Source: Ilumatobacteraceae bacterium (GTDB lineage Bacteria > Actinomycetota > Acidimicrobiia > Acidimicrobiales > Ilumatobacteraceae). From it: a stretch of 11,299 nt of DNA. The notes under the pieces were generated by a model, which saw only the letters and a list, made by a program, of their open reading frames with translations, was not told where the DNA came from and searched no databases. Below, one piece after another: positions 1 through 7,506 of the stretch. The stretch is taken from contig JAENVT010000601.1 of the NCBI GenBank assembly GCA_016650435.1, forward strand, positions 1-11,299. Reading direction: 5' to 3'. The first letter of the stretch is position 1, and each line of letters opens with the position of its first letter. The translations under genes were made by a program, and so were the position numbers.

Positions 1-1010
1 CAGATCGTCGGTCCCGCATTTCCATTGGTGTCGAACACCGGGCTGCCGAACTTGGCGAGATCGCCGAGATACCAGGCTCGGTTCTTCCAGCCCATCGTCG
101 TCGGATCGAGCGCCGGCAGGAACGCGATCCACGGCTTGCTGACTTCATCGTCGGTGTCGTCCGGCAATACCCAACCGACGCCGGTTCCAGATCCGGCGTC
201 GAGATCGACTTCGACAGCGTCGATAGCGGCCAACGCGCGCTTCGTTGTGGCCGCGGTCCAGCCCGCCCACCACTGCAGGTCGGCGGTCGAAGCAGGACCG
301 AAGCGAGCAAGGTAGTGGCGAGCGAGCTCAGCAGCTCCGGTATCGACGTCTTCGCCTGTGAGACCACCCGGCAGCCACTGACCGGCGACCGACCATGGAT
401 ACTCGGAGTTGGTCCACGAACCGCTCGGGCGGCCGCGCACGATGGCTCCGTCGAATCCGAGGTTCAACAGCAGTCGGGCGTGCGCACCTCCGACTTCCAC
501 GTTCGCGTTTCCAACCTTGAGGTGCAGTTTCTGTGTCAACGCTGGCACGACGTTGCCCACCTGTCTCGAGGTCGCCGTGCCAATCGCCATCAGCGCTGCC
601 AGGGTTTCGGCCTTGGCCACGGTTGCCCAGGCTGCGCCATCGGTCGCTACACCACTGTCTTCGACCATCTTCGCCAGCCGCTTCCACTGCTTCGTTGCCA
701 ATGCAACGGTGCACGCGGCGTGCGCCCATCGAGCCATCTGCGGAGTGAACACCCACAACGTGCGTCGCATCGCATGGTGGCGAACGACGGTGCGATCGTC
801 GTAGAGCGCCTTCGAAACCGCTTCGATCGATGGGTCTTCCATCCTGGCCATTGCCGAGAGGTACACCGTTGCCGGGTCGGTCGAATGCAACGCCACGAGC
901 GAGTCGGCGATCGCCGCGACATCGTCGGTTCGCGTTTCTGGAAGCAGGCGATGGCGACTCGCCAACCGCGCTCGCCGTTGCGCGTCCGTGAACTTGCGTC
1001 GAGCGGTCAC
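1..1010 (-). CDS. Winged-helix DNA-binding / AlkZ-YcaQ-like (HTH_42) family protein, C-terminus beyond left edge
   Basis: The minus-strand frame stays open from GTG 1010 to the window edge (336 codons seen). The GTG is the first start codon after an in-frame TAG six codons upstream. Family-typical segments appear in order: a helical N-terminus with 'LVALHSTDPATVYLSAMAR' (residues 38-56), 'RRTLWVFTP' (82-90), 'GPASTADLQWWAGW' (238-251) and 'LPALDPTTMGWKNR' (298-311). These match the HTH_42 family (about 350-400 aa), three winged-helix-like units that include the DNA glycosylases AlkZ and YcaQ/AlkX, which unhook alkylated or crosslinked bases. Where those enzymes carry a QxQ or QxD catalytic motif, this protein has H42-S43-T44, so glycosylase activity is uncertain. 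No Shine-Dalgarno site is seen. A weak -10-like GACAAT (1017-1022) lies six bases before the GTG and would fit a leaderless mRNA. It is divergent from the ilv leader, with 61 bp between them. The family call is firm; the function is not. Confidence 0.8.
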   Translation of the reverse strand, partial: MTARRKFTDAQRRARLASRHRLLPETRTDDVAAIADSLVALHSTDPATVYLSAMARMEDPSIEAVSKALYDDRTVVRHHAMRRTLWVFTPQMARWAHAACTVALATKQWKRLAKMVEDSGVATDGAAWATVAKAETLAALMAIGTATSRQVGNVVPALTQKLHLKVGNANVEVGGAHARLLLNLGFDGAIVRGRPSGSWTNSEYPWSVAGQWLPGGLTGEDVDTGAAELARHYLARFGPASTADLQWWAGWTAATTKRALAAIDAVEVDLDAGSGTGVGWVLPDDTDDEVSKPWIAFLPALDPTTMGWKNRAWYLGDLAKFGSPVFDTNGNAGPTI

Positions 1011-1071
1011 CGCAGGATTGTCGCGCTATCGAGGTTGCGCGTCGGCGCCCGAGCGTGGCACACTACGATTC

Positions 1072-1113
1072 ATGCGTGCCGGAATCATCGCGATTGTCGT
1101 AGTACTCATGTAG
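1072..1113 (+). CDS. Branched-chain amino acid leader peptide of the ilvBNC operon
   Basis: ATG 1072 opens a 13-codon reading frame ending at TAG 1111-1113 and encoding MRAGIIAIVVVLM. Seven of the 13 residues are Ile (3), Val (3) or Leu (1), including the runs I5-I6 and V9-V10-V11-L12. The ORF is followed at once by two hairpins, the second with a T-rich tail, and then by ilvB. In known ilv/leu attenuators, a ribosome stalling on such codons during amino acid shortage changes RNA folding and lets transcription continue; the product itself has no other role. There is no Shine-Dalgarno site before the ATG. A weak promoter-like pair, TTGCGC (1035-1040) and CACACT (1059-1064), 18 bp apart, would put the transcript start close to the ATG, so the leader may be leaderless; this promoter reading is weak. 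The stop codon overlaps the base of the first hairpin. Composition plus position make chance unlikely. Confidence 0.82.
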   Translation: MRAGIIAIVVVLM

Positions 1114-1139
1114 ATGCACGCCCACATATGCGTGCATCT
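1112..1139 (+). promoter_or_regulatory. First hairpin of the ilv attenuator (pause-type stem)
   Basis: AGATGCACGC (1112-1121) pairs perfectly with GCGTGCATCT (1130-1139), giving a 10-bp stem with an 8-base loop (1122-1129). It begins inside the leader stop codon and ends one base before the terminator stem, which is where the 1:2 stem of a classical attenuator sits. Its left arm can also pair over 6 bp with GCGTGC at 1074-1079 in the leader peptide start, because ATGCGTGC occurs both at 1072-1079 and at 1128-1135. I did not find a strong antiterminator pairing of the right arm with the terminator's left arm, so the switching mechanism is not settled by eye. Confidence 0.75.
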
Positions 1140-1140
1140 T

Positions 1141-1171
1141 GGCCTCCCATCCGGGAGGCCGTTTGATTTTT
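1141..1171 (+). terminator. Intrinsic terminator of the ilv attenuator, upstream of ilvB
   Basis: GGCCTCCC (1141-1148) and GGGAGGCC (1153-1160) form a perfect 8-bp GC-rich stem with a 4-base loop, followed by the T-rich tail GTTTGATTTTT (1161-1171). It stands 54 bases before the ilvB start codon and right after the leader peptide and first hairpin, so it should stop transcription early unless the leader ribosome stalls. The left arm also contains CCTCC, an anti-Shine-Dalgarno-like string that could in principle pair with the ilvB ribosome site; that extra role is speculation. Confidence 0.85.
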
Positions 1172-1174
1172 CGG

Positions 1175-1199
1175 GCCAGTTTGAGAATGCCAGTTTGAG
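1175..1199 (+). repeat. 11-bp direct repeat between attenuator and ilvB
   Basis: GCCAGTTTGAG occurs at 1175-1185 and again, identical, at 1189-1199, a 14-bp period. The repeat lies after the terminator tail and before the ilvB ribosome site, so only read-through transcripts carry it. It may be a small tandem duplication; no function can be assigned. Confidence 0.7.
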
Positions 1200-1225
1200 C
1201 ATCACGGAAGAGGAGTGTCGACAAC

Positions 1226-2970
1226 ATGAAGATCACAGGGGCTCAAGCCCTGATCAAAGCCCTCGAGATGGAGGGTGTCGAGGTGATGTTCGGCCTGCCG
1301 GGTGGCTGCATCCTGCCTGCCTACGATCCGCTGCTCGACTCATCGATCCGCCACATCCTGGTTCGCCACGAGCAAGGTGCCGGGCACATGGCCGAGGGGT
1401 ACGCCCATGTCACCGGTCGTCCCGGCGTGGCCATGGTCACCAGTGGTCCGGCCGCAACCAACATGGTTACACCGTTGTGCGACGCGTACATGGATTCGAT
1501 CCCGATGGTGTGCATCACCGGCCAGGTGCCAACGACTGCGATCGGCACCGACGCGTTCCAGGAATGCGACACCGTCGGCATCACCCGCAGCGTCACCAAG
1601 CACAACGAGTTGGTGATGTCGGCGCAAAACCTGCCGATGGCTGTGCGCCAGGCATTCCGTGTCGCAACGACGGGCCGGCCGGGTCCGACCCTGATCGACG
1701 TGCCGAAGGACGTGCTGCAGAACTCGATGGAGTGGTACTGGCCGACCGATGCCGAAGTCATCGACAGCCTGCCCGGATACCGACCCAACACCAAGGGTCA
1801 CCCGCGGATGATCAAAGAAGCAGCCAAGTTGATCCTCGCCGCCGAGCGGCCGATCCTCTACGTCGGCGGTGGCATCCTGAAAGCCCGCGCCGCTGGGGCG
1901 TTGCGCGAGTTGGCCGAAATGACCGACATCCACGTCGTCACCACGTTGATGGCCCGCGGCGCGTTCCCCGATGACCATCCACTGTGCCTCGGCATGCCGG
2001 GCATGCACGGCAACGCGACCGCGATCACGGCTCTGCAGCGCAGCGATCTGCTGATCACACTCGGCGCCCGTTTCGACGACCGCATCACCGGCAAGGTCTC
2101 GACGTTCGCGCCCGATGCCAAGGTCATCCACGTCGACATCGACCCCGCCGAGCAAGGCAAGGTGCGCAAGCCGGATGTGCCGATTGTTGGTGACTGCCGC
2201 CTGGTCATCGAAGAACTGATCAAGGCCATTCGCGACCTGTTGGAGGGCGGCGCAACACAGACCGACATTGGCGCGTGGAAGAGCCGCATCAGCGGCTGGC
2301 GCGAGCAGTTCCCGCTGTCGTACGAACCAAGCGAGCCCGGTGAGGCGTTGAAGCCGCAGTTCTGTCTCGAGCAGCTGCGCGACAACGCACCGGAGGGCAC
2401 GATCCTGGTCAGTGGCGTCGGCCAGCATCAGATGTGGTCGTCGCAGTATTGGCGGTTCAACGAGCCCTACACGTGGGTCAACTCCGGTGGCCTCGGCACG
2501 ATGGGTTTCAGTGTGCCGGCGGCAATCGGGGCCAAGGTCGGTCGTCCCGACCGCACGGTGTGGGCCATCGACGGCGACGGTTGCTTCCAGATGACGGCGC
2601 AAGAACTGGTGACAGCCAGCGTCGAGCGCATTCCGATCAAGGTCGGCATCTTGAACAACAGCTATCTCGGCATGGTTCGCCAATGGCAGGAGATGTTCTA
2701 CGACGAGCGCTACAGCGAGGTCTACCTGTCGCCCGAGTTGCCCGACTTCGTCAAGTGGGCCGAGGCGATGGGTTGCGTCGGCATCCGCGTCGATTCTCCA
2801 GAAGAAGTGCAGCCAGCCATCGACAAGGCCAACTCCATCGACGACCGTCCCGTCGTCGTCGACTTCCGGGTCGATGCCCGCGAGAAGGTGTTCCCGATGG
2901 TGCCGGCCGGCATGGGCAACGACGATCTGATCCTGCCCGACTCGCAGATGGCCAGAAAGAGCGCTCTGAA

Positions 2971-2974
<4 letters not shown>
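1226..2974 (+). CDS. ilvB: Acetolactate (acetohydroxy acid) synthase, catalytic subunit
   Basis: This thiamine-diphosphate/FAD enzyme condenses pyruvate with a second pyruvate or with 2-oxobutyrate, the first shared step of valine, leucine and isoleucine synthesis in the cytoplasm. The 582-aa length is normal for the family. The N-terminal ThDP-binding domain has '[12 protein letters not shown]' (23-34) and the catalytic glutamate E49 in '[14 protein letters not shown]'. The middle FAD-type domain has '[12 protein letters not shown]', and the C-terminal domain has the GDG...NN cofactor motif (G450-D451-G452 and N477-N478) and the conserved 'RQWQEMFY' near 485-492. ATG 1226 is preceded by AGGAG (1211-1215) with a rather long 10-base gap. 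The gene is first in a translationally coupled ilvBNC operon behind a leader peptide and terminator, so it is probably attenuated when branched-chain amino acids are plentiful. No key residue appears missing. The call is firm; catabolic AlsS is unlikely because ilvN and ilvC follow. Confidence 0.97.
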
Positions 2975-4555
<1,581 letters not shown>

Positions 4556-4578
4556 TTCGGCACCAAGCGTCGGTCTAG

Positions 4579-4962
4579 TCAGTCAATGTGATCACCAAAT
4601 AGACGGTGCACCTCGCTCAGCGAGGGCCTGTGCGCCGCTGCAGCGCTTCTGATGTGTTCAGGAATCGTCTTGTCCGGGCGCCGCCGTTGCCGAGCAAGCG
4701 TGCGAACCCTGCCTTCGAGGACAGTCATCGCTGCGAACGCGACCACATGCCCGAGCGTGATGCGACGTCCGACAACAGGCAACGGATATTCCGGTCTGTA
4801 GTACATCGCCGCCCACCGCCATGCAGCGAGCAGTTGCTGATCGGACAAATCCAGAGCAGCTTCGGCGAGATCGTCTTCGCCGAACGCCCATAGGTCTGAG
4901 GCGGCGGATCCGGCCGAAAACGTGACCCGCAGCCGATCGGAAGATTCGTTCTCTGGACCCAT
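4579..4962 (-). CDS. Hypothetical protein, 127 aa
   Basis: I do not recognise this protein. The start at ATG 4962 is well supported: GGAGGT (4968-4973) lies five bases before it, so a longer reading from near 5091 is unlikely. The chain has an acidic first third ('FGEDDLAEAALDLSD', 27-41), an aromatic-rich stretch ('AAWRWAAMYYRPEYPLP', 46-62), a helix-like 'GHVVAFAAMTVLEGRVRTL' (71-89) that is only partly hydrophobic, a basic patch 'ARQRRRPDK' (90-98) and a histidine-containing tail. No signal peptide or clear membrane span is seen, so it is probably a small soluble protein. It converges on ilvC with a 23-base gap. A 6-bp hairpin sits in its last codons (4611-4625) but without a T-tail. Function unknown. 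Confidence 0.7.
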   Translation of the reverse strand: MGPENESSDRLRVTFSAGSAASDLWAFGEDDLAEAALDLSDQQLLAAWRWAAMYYRPEYPLPVVGRRITLGHVVAFAAMTVLEGRVRTLARQRRRPDKTIPEHIRSAAAAHRPSLSEVHRLFGDHID

Positions 4963-5091
4963 GCAGCACCTCCACGCTTGTTGGTCACTTTCCCCCCATT
5001 CATCGCACCTTGCTGCCGTACTGAGCGCTGGCCGAACGGCTGGCCTACAGACCTGGGCGCAATCGACCACCAGCGTGCCACTTTCGTTCAA

Positions 5092-5126
5092 CTGGGCACG
5101 CCCAGAACGCTACGTACCGTTCTGGG
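5092..5126. repeat. Cluster of overlapping inverted repeats
   Basis: Between two minus-strand genes, CTGGGC (5092-5097) and GCCCAG (5100-5105) form a dyad with a 2-base centre. CCCAGAACG (5101-5109) then pairs with CGTTCTGGG (5118-5126), around an inner TACGTA (5111-5116), giving a 26-bp dyad with a single mismatched pair (5110/5117). The CCCAG string is shared, so the two structures are mutually exclusive as RNA. Neither strand has a T-run after it, so it is not a textbook terminator. It could be a terminator for the gene ending at 5183, or an operator for the gene starting at 4962. The rest of 4963-5182 shows nothing else. Confidence 0.6.
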
Positions 5127-5182
5127 GCTGCCCGGTTCGTCCGCCGAGCCTTCGCGCGGGTGTCGAGCTACGCCGATTGCAG

Positions 5183-5689
5183 TTATGGGGACTCCTCAGC
5201 CGACCACAATTGTCGAGGACCGCGCGGGACCTCATCGGCCCGCTCCGCCAGCATCGCTGCGGCGAGACGTTCTACTTCCTTGGCGTTATAGAGATGGACT
5301 TCCCAATCGCGAGCGTGTGCGAACTCGGAGAGCACGTGGCGATACATGATGGCGTCGGCGCTGGCTTCATATGGCGAGCGACGCTGGACCGCAATATCGT
5401 CGGGGAAGTTCAGCGGCCAGGTTCGAAGCGAGATCGACACGACCGGCGCCGGGAGCGCCGTCGCAATTTCATCGAGCGCAGCTGACGTCGCCTGAATGAC
5501 CGACGCTCGCACCTTCGCGACCAGCGCAGCGGTGGCGGCGACATCGAGACGCTTGCTCTCGTAGTGAATCGGTGCCGCCGTCAGGGCGGGTTCGACCAGC
5601 TCGATCCGCCGACGGTCCACGACTTGGTGGTCGGCCGAGGCGGTCACGGCTACGGCCCAGCCGAGATGATCGGCGATTCCCAGACGCAT
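5183..5689 (-). CDS. Conserved-looking hypothetical protein, 168 aa
   Basis: I have no named function for this protein, though it resembles actinobacterial hypothetical proteins beginning 'MRLGIADHLGWAV'. The first strand places D7 just before a small-residue turn, 'VVDRRRIELVEP' (23-34) looks like the third strand of a hairpin sheet, a helix rich in Ala follows (50-79), then 'PVVSISLRTWP' (82-92) and a late strand 'WEVHLYNAKEVE' (129-140). This alternation recalls an RNase H-like fold, but the catalytic acids are not convincingly placed, so that is only a guess. ATG 5689 is preferred over an in-frame TTG at 5695 because the TTG overlaps a -10-like box. No Shine-Dalgarno site is seen, so the mRNA may be leaderless. 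It is divergent from the acyl-CoA synthetase; no signal peptide or membrane span is visible. Confidence 0.75.
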   Translation of the reverse strand: MRLGIADHLGWAVAVTASADHQVVDRRRIELVEPALTAAPIHYESKRLDVAATAALVAKVRASVIQATSAALDEIATALPAPVVSISLRTWPLNFPDDIAVQRRSPYEASADAIMYRHVLSEFAHARDWEVHLYNAKEVERLAAAMLAERADEVPRGPRQLWSAEESP

Positions 5690-5694
5690 TTCCA

Positions 5695-5700
5695 ATTATC
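5695..5700 (-). promoter_or_regulatory. Candidate -10 box for a leaderless transcript of the 168-aa gene
   Basis: On the minus strand GATAAT lies five bases before ATG 5689, so the transcript would start at the ATG itself. It matches the TATAAT consensus at five of six positions. No good -35 hexamer is seen 16-18 bp upstream. It explains the missing ribosome binding site but rests on a short match. Confidence 0.4.
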
Positions 5701-5759
5701 GTCGCAGCGTTGCCTCGTCTCACTGGCGGCTGAGCCCAACCGGGCGGCCGCGTATAGGG

Positions 5760-5806
5760 TTTGTGTGAGGCAAAGCCGTGATTGACCGCGGTTTTGCTGA
5801 CACAAA
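5760..5806. promoter_or_regulatory. Large imperfect dyad in the divergent region before the acyl-CoA synthetase
   Basis: TTTGTGT (5760-5766) is complementary to ACACAAA (5800-5806). After a small internal bulge, GCAAAGCCG (5770-5778) pairs with CGGTTTTGC (5789-5797), with one G:T pair. That is 16 pairs around a 10-base centre. A TAGGGT box (5755-5760) overlaps the left end and could be a -10 for the plus-strand gene. The structure sits 21 bases before ATG 5827. It may be an operator for a regulator of the synthetase or a hairpin in its 5' leader; sequence alone does not decide. Confidence 0.5.
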
Positions 5807-5826
5807 TCGCGCGGCACGGGGGGACA

Positions 5827-7506
5827 ATGACACTGACGTGGGAAGAGGCGTGTGCGCGGATCAGCGGGCCCGGCTCGCCGTTCGAGATCATCGAAGACGA
5901 GCACGGCAAGCGCCAGTTCATGCATGCTCCGCCGAACCTGCGGACGGTGTTTGACATCGCCAGAACCGGTGGCGACGACATCTTCCTGGTCTACGAGGAC
6001 GAGCGCTGGACGTTCGACCAAGTCTTCGGCCGCATCGACGCCTTGGCCGATGCTCTCGTCAATCGCTACGGCATCGTCAAGGGCGACCGTGTCGCGATCG
6101 GCATGCGCAACTACCCCGAGTGGGTCATGTCGATGCTGGCCATCATCTCGATTGGTGGTGTGTCGGTATCGCTGAACGCCCTGTGGGTCGAGGACGAAAT
6201 CGACTACGCGCTTGCCGACAGCGGGGCGTCGCTGCTGATCGCCGACGTCGAGCGGATCAGCCGAGCAATCGGTCCATGCCGGCGGATGGGCGTGCGAATG
6301 CTCGAAGTGCGAGCCGACCCGCCATCGGACGACGACGTCGATCAGTGGAACGAAGTGGTCGTCCCTGGCCGGTCGATGCCGGCGGTCGACGTGGGCTGGG
6401 ATGACGACGCCACCATCCTCTACACATCGGGAACCACTGGCCGACCGAAGGGTGCCGTCTCGACGAATGGCGCGATCGTTTCGTCGGTCATGGCCTTCGG
6501 GAGTCGGGCGGCGGCCGACGTTGTGCGTGCTGAATCCGCGCTACCGCCAGGTGAATCGCCTGCGGCCGCCGAGCCCTTGGCGTTCATCCTGATCGTGCCA
6601 CTGTTCCACGTCACCGGCTGCGTTCCGGTGCTGATGAGTTGCGTCGTCACCAAGTCGAAGTTGGTGGTGATGTATCGCTGGAACGCGGAGAAGGCGCTCG
6701 AACTGATCGAGCGCGAGCGCATCACCAACTTCATCGGCGTCCCGACGCAAAGTTGGGACCTGGTCAACTCGCCACGATTCGCCGACTTCGACACCTCCAG
6801 CCTTCGTGGCGTGGGTGGGGGCGGGGCCCCGGCGCCGACGGCGCTGGTCGAGCGCGTTGCCGGCAGCGTGAAGAGCGGCGGGCCGACGCTCGGCTACGGC
6901 ATGACCGAGACCAACGCATACGGGCCGAACAACACCGGCGCCGACTACCTGACTCATCCGACCTCGACCGGCCGGGTCATGCCGATCATGCGCATCGAGG
7001 TCCGCGATCCCGACGGTCATCAGGTGCCGACCGGGCAGCGTGGCGAGATCTGGTTCGAGGGCCCGATGCTGATCCGCGGGTACTGGAACAAACCCGAGGC
7101 GACCGCCGAGACGATCGTTGATGGCTGGCTGCGCAGCGGCGACATCGGCCGGGTCGACGACGAGGGATTCGTCTACGTGGAGGATCGGTTGAAGGACATG
7201 ATCCTGCGCGGCGGCGAGAACGTCTACTGCGCCGAGGTCGAGTCAGCGATCTACGAGCATCCGGCAATTCACGAAGCCGCTGTGTTCGGGATTCCCGACG
7301 AACGGCTCGGCGAGGAGGTCGCCGTGGCGATCCATCTCGCCGAAGGAGCGACCTTGACCGCCGACGATCTGCGTGCGTTCCTGCGAACGAAGATCGCCGC
7401 CTTCATGATCCCGTCGCGCATCGTCTTCGTCGACCAACCATTGCCACGCAATCCCGCTGGCAAGTTCTTGAAGCGAGAGCTGCGCCAGGGCCTGGTGTCG
7501 CCTTAG
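5827..7506 (+). CDS. AMP-dependent acyl-CoA synthetase (fatty acyl/aryl CoA ligase family)
   Basis: This 559-aa class I adenylate-forming enzyme activates a carboxylic acid with ATP and loads it onto coenzyme A. The signature is complete: phosphate-binding loop 'YTSGTTGRPKG' (199-209), 'GYGMTET' (356-362) contacting the adenylate, 'SGDIG' (437-441) with D439 for the ribose, hinge 'DRLKDM' (453-458), 'GGENVYCAEVE' in the C-terminal domain and the catalytic lysine K546 in 'NPAGKFLKREL'. ATG 5827 is chosen over an in-frame TTG at 5782 because TTG lies within the upstream dyad and the family normally begins near 'TWEEACARI'; a G-rich stretch (GGGGGGA) three bases before the ATG is a poor ribosome site. 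The substrate cannot be read from the sequence: medium/long fatty acid, aryl or steroid acid are all possible. The gene is alone on its strand and its stop overlaps the stop of the convergent secreted-protein gene. Confidence 0.93.
   Translation: MTLTWEEACARISGPGSPFEIIEDEHGKRQFMHAPPNLRTVFDIARTGGDDIFLVYEDERWTFDQVFGRIDALADALVNRYGIVKGDRVAIGMRNYPEWVMSMLAIISIGGVSVSLNALWVEDEIDYALADSGASLLIADVERISRAIGPCRRMGVRMLEVRADPPSDDDVDQWNEVVVPGRSMPAVDVGWDDDATILYTSGTTGRPKGAVSTNGAIVSSVMAFGSRAAADVVRAESALPPGESPAAAEPLAFILIVPLFHVTGCVPVLMSCVVTKSKLVVMYRWNAEKALELIERERITNFIGVPTQSWDLVNSPRFADFDTSSLRGVGGGGAPAPTALVERVAGSVKSGGPTLGYGMTETNAYGPNNTGADYLTHPTSTGRVMPIMRIEVRDPDGHQVPTGQRGEIWFEGPMLIRGYWNKPEATAETIVDGWLRSGDIGRVDDEGFVYVEDRLKDMILRGGENVYCAEVESAIYEHPAIHEAAVFGIPDERLGEEVAVAIHLAEGATLTADDLRAFLRTKIAAFMIPSRIVFVDQPLPRNPAGKFLKRELRQGLVSP

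Noticed and set aside
25..1166. Plus-strand open frames of 96, 283 and 131 aa in the first kilobase
   Set aside because: They are antisense to the HTH_42-family gene, whose minus-strand translation shows clear family motifs throughout. The longest also runs into the attenuator hairpins. Their translations are rich in Arg, His and Ser, as expected of shadow frames.
1128..1166. Second mini-ORF MRASWPPIREAV starting at the repeated ATGCGTGC
   Set aside because: It overlaps both hairpins, is not rich in branched-chain residues and has no ribosome site. The first leader ORF fits much better.
1340..2683. 447-aa minus-strand open frame
   Set aside because: It is antisense to ilvB and has no family-like content; ilvB is complete with all cofactor motifs.
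4611..4625. Hairpin CCTCGC-TCA-GCGAGG near the end of the 127-aa gene as an ilvC terminator
   Set aside because: It lies within the coding sequence of the convergent gene, has only a 6-bp stem and no T-run, so I did not call it a terminator.
4963..5485. Plus-strand frames of 187 and 123 aa, and extension of the 127-aa protein to about 5091
   Set aside because: The plus frames overlap two better-supported minus genes. The extension bypasses a strong GGAGGT ribosome site at 4968-4973 and adds low-quality sequence.
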